Positions 8,889 through 18,502 of a stretch of DNA of 64,000 nt are shown here, piece after piece (the stretch's first letter is position 1; each line of letters begins with the position of its first letter). The stretch comes from Luteolibacter rhizosphaerae (GTDB lineage Bacteria; Verrucomicrobiota; Verrucomicrobiia; Verrucomicrobiales; Akkermansiaceae). Location: NCBI RefSeq assembly GCF_025950095.1, contig NZ_JAPDDR010000004.1:248001-312000 (forward strand), given 5' to 3'. The notes under the pieces are model-generated. The model saw nothing but the letters and a program-made list of their open reading frames with translations, was not told the DNA's origin and made no database searches. The position numbers and the translations under genes were made by a program.

Positions 8889-10307
8889 ATGTCTACCACC
8901 TTCACTGATTACAAAGTCCGCGACATCGCTCTCGCCGAGTTCGGTCGCAAGGAAATCGAGATCGCCGAGCATGAGATGCCCGGCCTGATGGCGACCCGCG
9001 CCAAGTACGGTCCTGAGAAGCCGCTCAAGGGCGTCCGCATTATGGGCTCGCTGCACATGACCATCCAGACCGCCGTGCTCATCGAGACGCTGGTCGAGCT
9101 CGGTGCCGAAGTGCGCTGGGTGTCCTGCAATATTTTCTCGACGCAGGATCACGCTGCAGCAGCGATCGCTGCTGCCGGTATCCCGGTCTTCGCCTGGAAG
9201 GGCGAAACGCTGGAGGAATACTGGTGGTGCACCTGGCAAGCGATCGTGAACCCCGCCGGCCTCGGTCCGGAGCTGATTGTCGATGACGGTGGCGATGCCA
9301 CGCTGCTCATCCACAAGGGCTACGAAATGGAGAACGGCTCGAACTGGGTCGATACTCCCTCCGGTAACCACGAGGTGAAGGTCATCAAAGACCTGCTCAA
9401 GAAGATCGGTGCGGAACAGCCCGGCATCTTCGCGAAGATCGTGAAGGACTGGAAGGGTGTCTCCGAGGAGACCACCACCGGTGTGCACCGCCTCTATCAG
9501 ATGGCGAAGGAAGGCACCTTGCTCGTCCCGGCGATCAACGTGAACGACTCCGTGACCAAGTCGAAGTTCGACAACCTCTACGGCTGCCGCGAGTCGCTGG
9601 TCGACGGCATCAAGCGTGCCACCGACGTGATGATCTCCGGCAAGGTCGGCGTGGTCTGCGGCTACGGCGATGTGGGCAAGGGCTGCGCCCAAGCTCTCCG
9701 CGGCCAAGGTGCCCAGGTCGTCGTGACCGAAGTCGATCCGATCTGCGCGCTGCAAGCCGCGATGGAAGGCTTCCGCGTACTGACCGTTGAAGACACCCTC
9801 GGCTGGGGCGACATCTACGTCACCACCACCGGCAACTTCGACATCATCCGTCTGGAGCACATGGAGAAGATGAAGGACCAGGCGATCGTCTGTAACATCG
9901 GCCACTTCGACAACGAGATCCAGATCGACAAGCTCAACGATGCGAAGGGCGTGACCCGCACGAACATCAAGCCGCAGGTCGACAAGTACACCTTCCCGAC
10001 CGGCAACAGCATCTACATGCTGGCCGAGGGGCGCCTGGTGAACCTCGGCTGCGCCACCGGCCACCCGAGCTTCGTGATGTCCAACAGCTTCACCAACCAG
10101 ACGCTCGCGCAGATCGACCTCTGGAAGAACAAGGACACCTACAAGGCCGGCGAAGTGAAGGTCCTCGACAAGAAGCTCGACGAGGAAGTCGCCCGCCTCC
10201 ACCTCGCCAAGGTGGGAGCCAAGCTGACCGTCCTCACCCAGGAGCAAGCCGACTACATCAGCGTCCCGGTCGAAGGTCCGTATAAGGCGGACCACTACCG
10301 CTACTGA
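8889..10307 (+). CDS. ahcY: Adenosylhomocysteinase (SAH hydrolase)
   Basis: Reversibly splits S-adenosylhomocysteine into homocysteine and adenosine with tightly bound NAD, relieving inhibition of methyltransferases. The 472-residue protein shows the NAD-binding segment [17 protein letters not shown] near residue 260 and the conserved C-terminal ending KADHYRY, which contributes to NAD binding across subunits. The insertion and length match the longer bacterial form. It is the second gene of metK-ahcY, with CCACCACCACC rather than a Shine-Dalgarno sequence before the ATG. A strong terminator follows 36 bp after the stop. Confidence 0.98.
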   Translation: MSTTFTDYKVRDIALAEFGRKEIEIAEHEMPGLMATRAKYGPEKPLKGVRIMGSLHMTIQTAVLIETLVELGAEVRWVSCNIFSTQDHAAAAIAAAGIPVFAWKGETLEEYWWCTWQAIVNPAGLGPELIVDDGGDATLLIHKGYEMENGSNWVDTPSGNHEVKVIKDLLKKIGAEQPGIFAKIVKDWKGVSEETTTGVHRLYQMAKEGTLLVPAINVNDSVTKSKFDNLYGCRESLVDGIKRATDVMISGKVGVVCGYGDVGKGCAQALRGQGAQVVVTEVDPICALQAAMEGFRVLTVEDTLGWGDIYVTTTGNFDIIRLEHMEKMKDQAIVCNIGHFDNEIQIDKLNDAKGVTRTNIKPQVDKYTFPTGNSIYMLAEGRLVNLGCATGHPSFVMSNSFTNQTLAQIDLWKNKDTYKAGEVKVLDKKLDEEVARLHLAKVGAKLTVLTQEQADYISVPVEGPYKADHYRY

Positions 10308-10308
10308 G

Positions 10309-10334
10309 GAAGTTCCAAGTTAGAAGTTCCAAGT
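10309..10334 (+). repeat. Tandem 12-bp direct repeat after ahcY
   Basis: GAAGTTCCAAGT occurs at 10309-10320 and again at 10323-10334, separated by two bases. It lies between the ahcY stop codon and the terminator, so it will be in the 3' untranslated RNA. No function is known to me. Confidence 0.6.
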
Positions 10335-10343
10335 CTCAAGCAG

Positions 10344-10375
10344 AAGGCCCCGCCGGTAGTAAGGCGGGGCCTTTT
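10344..10375 (+). terminator. Rho-independent terminator of metK-ahcY
   Basis: Perfect 11-bp stem AAGGCCCCGCC / GGCGGGGCCTT around an 8-base loop (10355-10362), running into TTTT. It ends the metK-ahcY transcript. Confidence 0.92.
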
Positions 10376-10459
10376 CGTGTCCGGGTGTGAAGGAATCATG
10401 CCTTTGTAGTGGGCAGAGTGGGCTCTTCCTCTAGCATCCGCACCAAGGAAGGATAACCC

Positions 10460-11281
10460 ATGGACTCCTCAACGCTCTTCTCTGTCGCGCCCACGTTCCC
10501 AGTGGATGATGCCCGCCTGAGGGAATTGCGCTGGAAGCGGGTCTTGTCCTCGCCGGTGACGATCGGTGCGGTGGTGCTGGCAGGTGCGCTGGGATTCGGG
10601 CTCGGTGCGGGCCTGATGGGTTTCATGGCACTCTATGCCGGTGCCGCGCTCGGGATGCGGTCCTATTGGGAGAAGAATCGGAGCAAGTTGGATGCGGCTT
10701 GTCTGAAGGAGCTAATTGAGGAGAGCAACGAGGCGCAGGACAACGAGCTGAGGCGGATCATCGGTGAGCTCAATGTTCGCAGCCTGCCCCAGTATGCCGT
10801 GTGCTTGAGCCGCTTCCTGATCTTGAAGCAGAAGATCGAGCGGGAGTTGCATGGCGGCCCGCATCTCTCGGCCTTCGCGATGCAGATCGAAAAGGCGGTG
10901 GACGGAATCTGCAAGGAAGTCTGCCTGGAGATCACGCGGCTCAAGGATCGCGAGCAGGATCTCGGGGAGGTGCTGACCTCGCGGGAGCCTGCGCGCCTTG
11001 AAGCTTTGGAAGCGGCGCGGCGCCAGTCGCAGGCGGCGATCCTCCATGCCTATACCTCGCTCTATCAGACCCACGCCGGCCTCATCGGGCTGGATGCCAC
11101 GGCAGGTGTCCGCGCCAAGATACCGGTCGCCAAGGAGGCCGCCCCGGGCGAACGGCTCAACCAGATCCTCGGCGATCTGAAGGACGAGGCGGACCTGATC
11201 GTACGCACCCGTGCACGGATTCAGGAATCGCTCGGCGAGTCTACCTCCACCGCGTCGCCGCGGATGGCGGAGCATGCATGA
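10460..11281 (+). CDS. Hypothetical membrane protein with coiled-coil-like body
   Basis: A 273-residue protein of unknown family. Residues about 33-66 form one or two membrane segments (VTIGAVVLAGALGFGLGAGL, then MGFMALYAGAAL). The remainder is a charged, helical cytoplasmic or periplasmic part with likely coiled-coil stretches (about residues 75-190) and a low-complexity Ser/Thr tail. AAGGAAGGA about seven bases upstream supports the ATG at 10460. It is convergent with the exported-protein gene at 11294, with 12 bp between stops. Some secretion or envelope-stress proteins have this layout, but I cannot assign a role. Confidence 0.7.
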   Translation: MDSSTLFSVAPTFPVDDARLRELRWKRVLSSPVTIGAVVLAGALGFGLGAGLMGFMALYAGAALGMRSYWEKNRSKLDAACLKELIEESNEAQDNELRRIIGELNVRSLPQYAVCLSRFLILKQKIERELHGGPHLSAFAMQIEKAVDGICKEVCLEITRLKDREQDLGEVLTSREPARLEALEAARRQSQAAILHAYTSLYQTHAGLIGLDATAGVRAKIPVAKEAAPGERLNQILGDLKDEADLIVRTRARIQESLGESTSTASPRMAEHA

Positions 11282-11293
11282 GCGCCGGGCCGC

Positions 11294-11797
11294 TTACTCG
11301 ACCCGGTCGTGATCGCCCTTGAGGAAGGGGACGAAGGACTTTTCGATTTTCGCGACCCAAGGGTCGTACTTCTTGTTCTCCGCGTGGGGATAGGTGATCA
11401 GGAAGGTGGCCCAGTTGCCCTTTTCCACCGCGAACTTGCGGTAGTATTCGGTGCCGTCCTTCTGCACGCCGGAGACCACGAACCAGGTTTCGCCTTTCTT
11501 CTTGTAGGTCACCGTGTCCCCGCGTTCGGCCAGTTCCTCCTTCCAGCGCTTGTCGAGGGAGTCGCCATCGTCGATCTGCAGGAAGTGAGCGTAGGCCCGG
11601 AGTTCGAACTTCCCGTCCTTGCTCTTGAAGATCTTGCCGTCGCCGTTGTCGGACTCGCGCCCGGCTTCCAGCGTGGCGGGGTAGTCGATCGCGAAACCGA
11701 AGCGGGCGTTCGTGTAGGTCTTCCATTCAGGCTCCTTTTCCTGAGCGGAGAGGGAAAGTGTCAGGAAGGGGAGGAACAGCAGATGGCGGCGTTTCAT
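11294..11797 (-). CDS. Exported protein of unknown function
   Basis: A 167-residue protein with a signal peptide (MKRRHLLFLPFLTLSLSAQ). The mature part begins WKTYTNARFGFAIDYPATLE, a pattern found in small secreted PsbP-like or lipoprotein-like domains whose role is usually unknown, and ends with a helical IEKSFVPFLKG segment. It lies 55 bp downstream of the PI-PLC-like gene on the same strand and may share its transcript. Confidence 0.72.
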   Translation of the reverse strand: MKRRHLLFLPFLTLSLSAQEKEPEWKTYTNARFGFAIDYPATLEAGRESDNGDGKIFKSKDGKFELRAYAHFLQIDDGDSLDKRWKEELAERGDTVTYKKKGETWFVVSGVQKDGTEYYRKFAVEKGNWATFLITYPHAENKKYDPWVAKIEKSFVPFLKGDHDRVE

Positions 11798-11852
11798 GGC
11801 GATGCGCCATCATGGTGCAGGCCGGCACAAAGTCTAAGGGGAAGATAATGCT

Positions 11853-12908
11853 TCACGGCTCGATCTTCATCTTGGCGTCGCCGGAGACCGGGTTCGCCCG
11901 GGTCGTCTTGCCACCGAAGCTGACGCGATCCTTGTGATCCGGGCGGAAGAGGTCGCTGCTCACCCATTGCGCACCGCTTTCGAAGGCGGCCTTGCGCATC
12001 TTGTCATCGGGCTTGTTCGTGTCGGAGCGGGTGCGGACCAGGAAGCCCTGCTGCACCAGTTTCCGGATGCGGTCCTGTTCGCGCTCGGGGTCGTTGCACT
12101 TGAACCACGCGGCGGCGGGGTGCTCGTCTTGCGGGGCGCTGACGAAGATCAGACGGTCTTCCAAAGTCGGGTTGCCTTCAAGGTAGCGGGCGCGGATCGC
12201 GTCGGTGTTATCGAGGCAGAAGAGGAACTTGCCGCGCAGGCTTTCGAGTGTCGGCCAGCCCTTCCTGAGGACGGCTTCGCGCAGGCTTTCCGAGTCGCCG
12301 CGGACGTCATCGGGGCGGAGGATGCGGTCCTTCGGGATCGCGGTCAGGATCTCCTCCTCCAAGTCCATCAGAAGCTCGCGGGTCAGCTTCTCCGGCTTGG
12401 TTGGCAGGGGCGGCTGCGGCTGGTCCTTGCACTCCAGCAGGATCATCACCGGCAGGTGGCCAGGATGCTTGTCGGACCAAGCCTTCATGTCTTCGAGCGC
12501 GCCCTTGAGCGTGGGGGCGTTGCTCCAGCAATCGATATCGGGGACGTGCAGCACCTTGAAGCCCGGGTTGGCGAGCTTGCCCTCGGGATCGAAGGTCAGG
12601 TCTTTGGCTCCGGCCATCCGCGCGACTCCCAGCATGCTCGGCTTCGAGAACAGGCCGCCCTTGGTATCGGCGAAGATATCGAGCTCGAACTGTCGAATGC
12701 CCATGTCGAGTTGCTCCGGGAGGGGTGGGTGGGTGTAGTCCCACGCTGCAGCGCTTTTGTTAAACTTCGTGATCGTCTCCAAGAGCTCCTTCGGCGGGGC
12801 GACATGGTAGGAGTTGTGGCTGCCAATCGCTTGGATCTGGTTCAATCGGGTTTCCTCCGCGGAGGCGAGGGACAGCAGGCCGAGCACAAGGGCGGGGAGC
12901 AGGCGCAT
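11853..12908 (-). CDS. Exported phosphoinositide-specific phospholipase C-like protein (PI-PLC-C1 family)
   Basis: A 351-residue protein with signal peptide MRLLPALVLGLLSLASA. It matches the calcium-dependent PI-PLC-like family: IGSHNSYH near residue 30 carries the first catalytic-type His, QLDMGIRQFELDIF follows, and LHVPDIDCW near 124 carries a second conserved His. The C-terminal VSSDLFRPD also fits a TIM-barrel phosphodiesterase. The substrate may be a phosphoinositide or another glycerophosphodiester. The ATG at 12908 is preferred; the one at 12914 adds only two residues. It is divergent from the cytochrome gene at 13035. Confidence 0.85.
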   Translation of the reverse strand: MRLLPALVLGLLSLASAEETRLNQIQAIGSHNSYHVAPPKELLETITKFNKSAAAWDYTHPPLPEQLDMGIRQFELDIFADTKGGLFSKPSMLGVARMAGAKDLTFDPEGKLANPGFKVLHVPDIDCWSNAPTLKGALEDMKAWSDKHPGHLPVMILLECKDQPQPPLPTKPEKLTRELLMDLEEEILTAIPKDRILRPDDVRGDSESLREAVLRKGWPTLESLRGKFLFCLDNTDAIRARYLEGNPTLEDRLIFVSAPQDEHPAAAWFKCNDPEREQDRIRKLVQQGFLVRTRSDTNKPDDKMRKAAFESGAQWVSSDLFRPDHKDRVSFGGKTTRANPVSGDAKMKIEP

Positions 12909-13034
12909 CGGCACAGGCTAGCGGCCGGGGTGCGGGATTCCAGCAGCGAATCGTGAGCTTTCCGGAAGAATTCGGACGGCTGTGCGTATTTTGCATGCAA
13001 ATTTTAGAGCCGCATGCTGTCCTTGGAGAACCCA

Positions 13035-15605
13035 ATGTTCCTGTCTCTTCCGAAGCGCCGCACCTGGTGCCGCTGGTTCGCGAGCGCCGCGGCGATGATG
13101 TCGATCGCGGCTGCCGCGCCCTTCTTCGATCCCACCATGCCGGTGTATGGATCGCCTTTGGATGGACGCGAGGCGGGTGTGATTCCGCGCGGCCTGCTGA
13201 TCCGGGCGGGGGAAGACGAGTGGGTCATCTTCGACCAAGACCTGCTGCGGCCCGCACTGTGGACACGGCCGGGAAAGGGGAAGCCGCCGATCGCGCTGGT
13301 GACGATGTCGCAGGCCTCCTGGGAGAAGCCGACGCAGAAAGGCGGCATCGTGCCTCCCCCCGCGGATGCGGGTTCGGTACCTCTCGCGCCGCCGCTGCCG
13401 GGTGTCGGCCTGAAGCCGGAGGATCTATTCAAGGATCCACGACCGGTTTACGGGACCGAAACGGGTCGCGGAGGATTGGACGCAAGTGGCCGTCGCCTTC
13501 TCGGCTATCAGATCGCGGGGAAGTCGGGAGTGCTGCACTACGAATGTGGATCTGTGCTAGTGCGCGAGTGGTATGAGTCGGACCGGAAAGGGCTACGCCG
13601 CCATCTCGCCGTGGGGCCGGGTGAGGAACTGCTCTTCACAGTCGCGGCAGGTGAGTTCGAGATTCAGTCTGCCGCAGCCAGCTCGGCGAAGCTGAATCTC
13701 GCGGTGAATCATCCCGGCATGAAGCTAGAGGCTCGCGAGGGTATACTCATCGCACGGCTTGCCGCCTCGAAGCAGGAGCGACGCGTCACGCTGAGCTACT
13801 CGGACGAGAAGGCCGTGGCGGCAGGTAATACTCCCGCGGTGCCCACGGCGGGCCCGGCGCGCTGGGCAAAGGCAAGCGACGCCGTGATCGATGATTCCAC
13901 CAGAAGCGGTCCCGGCTGGGTGATCGACAGGATCGGCCTGCCGATGAATCCCTCCGGTCGCCGGGTGCGTCCCGCCGACCTGGTCTTCCTCGGCACGGAC
14001 AAGGCGGCGGTGGTGACTTTCGAGGGTGATGTCTGGCGCTTGGATCTCTCCGCTAGCCGGGTGCGCTGGACCCGGATTGCCGCGGGTCTCTCGGAGCCCC
14101 TGTCGATCGAGCAGGTCGGCGGCGTGGTGCAGGTCTTCACCCGCAATGGCCTCATCCGCCTCCGTGATGCGAACAAGGACGGGGAGACGGATTTCTACGA
14201 GAACCATAGTAGCCTGATCCATCATACGGCGGGCATGCGCTGCTATCCGCTCGACATGGAGGTGGACGAGGAGGGCCGCACCTGGTGCTCCACCGGGGGG
14301 ATCGTCACCGGCGGGAAGCTGCTCACGAACCAAGCCTCCCCGAATCCTCACGCAGGCTCGATCATGATGATCTCCGCGGACGGGAAAAAGCTGGAGATCG
14401 TGGGAGCCCATGCGCGGGAACCTTTCTTCGGCAGGGATCCGGTCAGCGGACGCATCGTGATGTCCGAGCAGCAGGGGAACTGGGTGCCCTCTTCCGGCAT
14501 CTATCCGGTCACGCCGGGTTCGGACTTCGGCTATGGATCCGAGTCTCCGCGGCGGACCTTGCCGGTGGTCTGGATTCCCCATGACCAGGATAGCTCCTCG
14601 GCCTCGCCGATGTGGGTGCGCGGCAGCGCCTTCAAGGCGTGGGAAGGCGGCTTGCTGAATCTATCCTACGGGACGGGGCGGCTCTTCATGGTTCGTCCCG
14701 CGGAGAGCGGCAGGGAAGGCGCGGTGATTCCGCTCGGGATCGATACCGGGCTGCCGGTGCTGCACGCACGGGTGCACCCCGGCGATGGCTCGATCTGGCT
14801 GGCTGGCTTTCGCGTCTATGATTCGCGCGCTGCGGATCTCGAGGGCATCGCCCGTCTACGGCCTTCCCGCGAGTCCTTGGAGGCTCCGGTGGACGCTCAT
14901 GTCGTGAAAGAAGGGGTGGTGATCTCCTTCGATGCGGAGCTCGATCCCGCAACGGTGAATCCCGATGCGGTGCGTGCCACGGAGTGGCAATACAAGCGCA
15001 GCGGTGGCTACGGTTCGCCGCGGCTCAAGCGCGACGGCAGGAACGGCAACGATCCCGTGGCAAGCGGTGCGACCGTGCTCTCGAAGGATCGCAAGCAGGT
15101 CTTCATCCATATCCCCGGCTTGAAGGCGACCATGCAATTGGAGATCTCCCATGGCTTCACGATCAAGGGCGCGAAGGTGACCACGGCCTCGGTGTATTTT
15201 ACCGTGAGTGATCCGCCCGCCGCGGACTGGGCCTCTTTGGGCTTCGAGGTTCCCAAGCTCGATCCATCGCTCGCGGTGGTTCACGGCGCGGTATCCGCCG
15301 ATGCGAAGCCGAGCGTGGAGTGGGGAAAAGATCTCTCCGCCCGCTACGGCTGCATTGCCTGCCATTCGATCGACGGTGCAAAGGAAGGGCATAGCGGGCC
15401 GACATGGAAAGGCCTCTTCGGTTCGCAACGGCGCTTCACGAACGGCAAAAGCGCGGATGCGAACGATGCCTATCTCATCGAGTCGATCCTCGAGCCGGGT
15501 AAGGCCATCGTGGAAGGCTACTCGCTCGGCATGGGCAGCTATTCCGGCATCTTGAACGATGCCGAGCTGCAGAGCATCCTGCTCTACATACGCTCGCTGA
15601 AATGA
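13035..15605 (+). CDS. DUF6797-like exported protein with C-terminal cytochrome c domain
   Basis: An 856-residue exported protein. The N-terminus is a signal peptide (MFLSLPKRRTWCRWFASAAA then MMSIAAAAPFF). The middle resembles the beta-propeller-like region of PVC-group DUF6797 proteins (for example PLDMEVDEEGRTWCSTGGI). The last ~90 residues are a mono-haem cytochrome c: CIACH at residues 773-777 and a likely distal Met in GYSLGMGSYSG. It is probably a periplasmic redox protein acting on an unknown, possibly carbohydrate, substrate. I chose the ATG at 13035 because GGAG lies six bases upstream; an ATG at 13014 is possible. Family assignment is fairly sure, substrate unknown. Confidence 0.85.
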   Translation: MFLSLPKRRTWCRWFASAAAMMSIAAAAPFFDPTMPVYGSPLDGREAGVIPRGLLIRAGEDEWVIFDQDLLRPALWTRPGKGKPPIALVTMSQASWEKPTQKGGIVPPPADAGSVPLAPPLPGVGLKPEDLFKDPRPVYGTETGRGGLDASGRRLLGYQIAGKSGVLHYECGSVLVREWYESDRKGLRRHLAVGPGEELLFTVAAGEFEIQSAAASSAKLNLAVNHPGMKLEAREGILIARLAASKQERRVTLSYSDEKAVAAGNTPAVPTAGPARWAKASDAVIDDSTRSGPGWVIDRIGLPMNPSGRRVRPADLVFLGTDKAAVVTFEGDVWRLDLSASRVRWTRIAAGLSEPLSIEQVGGVVQVFTRNGLIRLRDANKDGETDFYENHSSLIHHTAGMRCYPLDMEVDEEGRTWCSTGGIVTGGKLLTNQASPNPHAGSIMMISADGKKLEIVGAHAREPFFGRDPVSGRIVMSEQQGNWVPSSGIYPVTPGSDFGYGSESPRRTLPVVWIPHDQDSSSASPMWVRGSAFKAWEGGLLNLSYGTGRLFMVRPAESGREGAVIPLGIDTGLPVLHARVHPGDGSIWLAGFRVYDSRAADLEGIARLRPSRESLEAPVDAHVVKEGVVISFDAELDPATVNPDAVRATEWQYKRSGGYGSPRLKRDGRNGNDPVASGATVLSKDRKQVFIHIPGLKATMQLEISHGFTIKGAKVTTASVYFTVSDPPAADWASLGFEVPKLDPSLAVVHGAVSADAKPSVEWGKDLSARYGCIACHSIDGAKEGHSGPTWKGLFGSQRRFTNGKSADANDAYLIESILEPGKAIVEGYSLGMGSYSGILNDAELQSILLYIRSLK

Positions 15606-15611
15606 AGGGAG

Positions 15612-16949
15612 CTACTGGCGACGCGGTCCCCAGCCGAAGGCCACGTAGCCGGTGATTTCGATGATCGGCCGGCCATCGTTCGTCTCCTTCTTTTCCAGCG
15701 TCAGGACCAGCGGCACCCCTTGATGGGCGAGCATCTCCTCCACGCTGGCCTTATCCAGATTCGGAGTGCCGCCGAAGACGGAACGCATCTTGGCAAGAGC
15801 TTCGGAGTCCTTTCGCACCCATGCAAGCTGCTCGCGATCGGGCATGGGGACATTCAGGCGGAAGCGCTGGAAGTGGGATCCGGCTTCGTTCTCGGCAGGG
15901 TCCGGCTTCACCAACAACTGGAAGATCCCGCTGCGGCCTGCCGGACCTTCGGCGAATTTGCGGAAGTGGTCGTCATGGAAGCCGATGAACGCCTCCCAAT
16001 CGACCTTCGGTCCGGTATCCGTGGCTACCAGTGCGACGGGAAACCCCTCGGGGATCTCCTTCGTGCGGACTTTGTAGAGATAGTTCGAGGCTTGGAGATC
16101 GTCGAGGGTGATCGTGGTTACGGGGATGGGTCCGTCGCCCGACTCGGTCGCATACTGCTGCATCAGGTCCTGGATCTGATCCGGGACCAGCACGTGCTTG
16201 GCGCGGGTCTTCCAGTCCGGTGCTTCGAGGAAGGCTTTGAGCGTGCTGTCGGCATCCAGTCGCGCCGGTTCCGGAGCGGGCGCGGGTGGTGGTGGAGTAG
16301 GCGCAGGCTGCGGGGCAGCGGGCTCCGGCTTCGGCGGCGTCTCGGGAGCAGGCTCAGGTGCCGCGGCGGGTGTCGGTGCAGGCGCTGCTGGGGCCGGAGG
16401 CTTGGCCAGCGGTCCTGCTCCGGACTGCCGGGCTTGGTCGTAATGATACTTGCCGATGTAGTAGCCGCCCGCGGAGCAAATGGCCAGGCTGGCGAGCCAT
16501 GCCAAGGCTTTGCCCGCGCTGGCAGGCTTCGCGATCTTGGTCTCGGGAAGGTCCGCTGCCGTGGCTGCCGGAGCCGGGGCGGGAGAGATCGGGGCCTTGG
16601 TTTCCGTCTCGGCGGGAGACGGTGAAACCGTGGGCGGTGCGGCCAGCGGAGGCGGCATCGACGCCGGTGCAGGCGCTGGCTCCGGGAGGGGGATGCTGGC
16701 CGGTTCAGGAATGGGATCCGGCTCCGGCTCGGCAGCAGGAGCTGGTGGCGGGCTTGGCTCCGGCGGAGGGATCGTCACCGCCGGAAGCATGGGTGGCATG
16801 CCGCGGAGCGGATCCGGACTGATGATCTCCTGCCAGCAACGCGGGCACGGGCCCTGAACTCCGGCCGCCGCCGCGGGGACCGTGAGGGTCACGCCGCATG
16901 CCGGGCAGTCGAAGGGAAGCGGGGCTGCTGCTGACTCTCCAGAACTCAC
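15612..16949 (-). CDS. Zinc-ribbon, Pro-rich, single-pass membrane protein
   Basis: A 445-residue protein with an unusual layout. Near the start is a four-cysteine zinc-ribbon-like motif (CPACGVTLTVP ... GPCPRCWQEI). Then comes a ~100-residue Pro/Glu/Ala-rich linker, one membrane helix near residues 152-168 (LAWLASLAICSAGGYYIG), a second Pro/Ala-rich linker, and a ~200-residue folded C-terminal domain beginning ARLDADSTLKAFLEAPDWKT. Similar zinc-ribbon/TM proteins are common in planctomycetes and Verrucomicrobia with no known function. I favour the GTG at 16949, with AAGG upstream, because the extra residues from an earlier ATG at 16997 do not look coding. It is convergent with the previous gene, 6 bp apart. 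Confidence 0.78.
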   Translation of the reverse strand: MSSGESAAAPLPFDCPACGVTLTVPAAAAGVQGPCPRCWQEIISPDPLRGMPPMLPAVTIPPPEPSPPPAPAAEPEPDPIPEPASIPLPEPAPAPASMPPPLAAPPTVSPSPAETETKAPISPAPAPAATAADLPETKIAKPASAGKALAWLASLAICSAGGYYIGKYHYDQARQSGAGPLAKPPAPAAPAPTPAAAPEPAPETPPKPEPAAPQPAPTPPPPAPAPEPARLDADSTLKAFLEAPDWKTRAKHVLVPDQIQDLMQQYATESGDGPIPVTTITLDDLQASNYLYKVRTKEIPEGFPVALVATDTGPKVDWEAFIGFHDDHFRKFAEGPAGRSGIFQLLVKPDPAENEAGSHFQRFRLNVPMPDREQLAWVRKDSEALAKMRSVFGGTPNLDKASVEEMLAHQGVPLVLTLEKKETNDGRPIIEITGYVAFGWGPRRQ

Positions 16950-17247
16950 CGGGCGAGCCTTAGGGAAGCAGACGGGGGCGGTCAAGATTGGCTCCAAGGC
17001 CTTATCCGGAGGTTTTCTTAGGGATTCCAGACTTCACGCAATCGCGTAGGGTCACCTGTCGGGAGGCTTGGAGCGAATTGTTAGTATTATTGATTTATCA
17101 AGGCCGAGTATGCGTGATGTTTAATATTCTTAATTATCAGGATCCGGCGGATAGGTGATCTTTTCTTGTCCGGATTCCCTTCTTTCCCCATTGTTAGGGG
17201 TAACCCCTCGCCGCGTTCCCCGCGTGGCGGTTCACCCCCACCCCCCG
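16950..17247. promoter_or_regulatory. Intergenic leader between divergent genes
   Basis: About 300 bp containing an AT-rich stretch (17080-17145) unlike the surroundings, which should hold the promoter of the outer-membrane protein gene. A small hairpin AGGGG-TAA-CCCCT at 17196-17208 lies in the probable 5' leader. No Shine-Dalgarno sequence precedes the ATG at 17248. I see no gene here. Confidence 0.45.
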
Positions 17248-18435
17248 ATGAATACCCCCGCCGCAAAGTATTTGCGTTTCTATGCCATTGCCATGGCTGC
17301 CGGTTCCCTTGCTCACGCGGGTGAGTTCCCGGACCCCTGTTATCCTGATAACCGGTCCCACACATCTTCCGCGATCAATAGTAGCGTGTTGGGCGTGGCA
17401 TGGGCTTCGAGCCATGATGTCGGTGGTCGTCTCGCCGCGCATCGCGCCGGTATCCGCCCCGCATCCCGCTTGGTCGAAACCCCCTCATACGGGCCGGTCT
17501 CCGAAAGCGCCAAGGGTGGCATGTCCGCCAAAGGTGGAGCGAAGGTTTCCTCGATCGCCGTGCCGGTTCCCAACAAGTGGGAGGTCTACGGTTCCCTCTT
17601 CTTCTACTCCGAGGACAAGGACGGACAGAGCTTCCGCGGACACGGCAAGAAGAAGTACGAGAAGGACGACAAGAAGTTCGGCTTCGGCCTGGCAGGCGGT
17701 TCGGCGGATACCACTCTGGATGTCGTGGGTGGAACCGTCGGTATCGAGCACCACATCAATCGCGAGTGGAGCGTGGGCGTGGGTGTCTCCGCGGCCACGG
17801 GCGATCTCAAGATGGGCAGTGCCGGAAGCGCCGATATCGATTCGGTGTCCGTCAGCCCCTACATTTCCTACTACCGTGCGGATGCCTTCGGTTCGGCCGA
17901 CTTCTGGGCCGACCTGATGTATTCCTACGGCGCGCATTCCTACGATATCCGCCGTAACACGGGCGGAGGCATCGCCACCGGTTCGCCGGATGCCAATACC
18001 AACACGATCGAGTTCACCACGGGTGTGAACTTCGGCGAGGAGAACGTGGTGCACGGCCCCTATGCCGGTCTGCGCTACATCACCGGGACGGTGGACGCCT
18101 ACACGGAGTTCGGCCCCGGAGCGACTTTCTTCGGTGAGCAGGATGTCGATTCGCTTGTATCCATCCTCGGCTACCAGATCTCCTGGAAGATGCGCGGATC
18201 GAACGGTTTTTGGGTTCCGCAGATCCGCGCAGCTTGGGAGCACGAGTTTGAAGACGGCGGTAACTCCCTCTTCGGCGTGCCGGTCAACACCCGCGACGAG
18301 GACATCGCCGTGGTCGGTGCCAGCATGAGCTACTACTTCGACAACGGCTGGAACCTCGGCTTGGAATACGAAGGCCGCTTCGGCAGCGAGACCGAAGGCC
18401 ACTACGGTGGTATCAAGGCCGGCAAGGAATTCTGA
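17248..18435 (+). CDS. Outer-membrane autotransporter beta-domain protein
   Basis: A 395-residue protein. Signal peptide: MNTPAAKYLRFYAIAMAAGS then LAHA. Residues 27-120 are a short Ser/Gly-rich passenger-like region with one cysteine (DPCYPD). From about residue 125 to the end the sequence alternates polar and hydrophobic residues with many aromatic girdles (WEVYGSLFFYSEDKDG, GYQISWKMRGSNGFWVPQIR), as in a 10-12-strand autotransporter barrel. It ends with YEGRFGSE...GIKAGKEF; a terminal aromatic is typical of BAM-inserted barrels. The passenger is too short to be an enzyme. A terminator follows 18 bp after the stop. Confidence 0.85.
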   Translation: MNTPAAKYLRFYAIAMAAGSLAHAGEFPDPCYPDNRSHTSSAINSSVLGVAWASSHDVGGRLAAHRAGIRPASRLVETPSYGPVSESAKGGMSAKGGAKVSSIAVPVPNKWEVYGSLFFYSEDKDGQSFRGHGKKKYEKDDKKFGFGLAGGSADTTLDVVGGTVGIEHHINREWSVGVGVSAATGDLKMGSAGSADIDSVSVSPYISYYRADAFGSADFWADLMYSYGAHSYDIRRNTGGGIATGSPDANTNTIEFTTGVNFGEENVVHGPYAGLRYITGTVDAYTEFGPGATFFGEQDVDSLVSILGYQISWKMRGSNGFWVPQIRAAWEHEFEDGGNSLFGVPVNTRDEDIAVVGASMSYYFDNGWNLGLEYEGRFGSETEGHYGGIKAGKEF

Positions 18436-18453
18436 TCCGGAACGATTCAAATC

Positions 18454-18490
18454 AAGTCCCTCGCCGCATGCCGCGGAGAGGGACTTTTTT
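18454..18490 (+). terminator. Rho-independent terminator of the beta-barrel gene
   Basis: Stem AAGTCCCTC (18454-18462) / GAGGGACTT (18478-18486) with a 15-base loop, followed by TTTT. It separates the barrel gene from the convergent gene ending at 18503. Confidence 0.88.
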
Positions 18491-18502
18491 GTTGGGGTGA
18501 GA

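Noticed and set aside
8793-10295. Long open frame antisense to metK/ahcY
   Set aside because: It lies opposite genes with clear family signatures and its translation is Val/Leu/Asp/Arg-biased with no motif, the usual mirror effect in GC-rich coding DNA.
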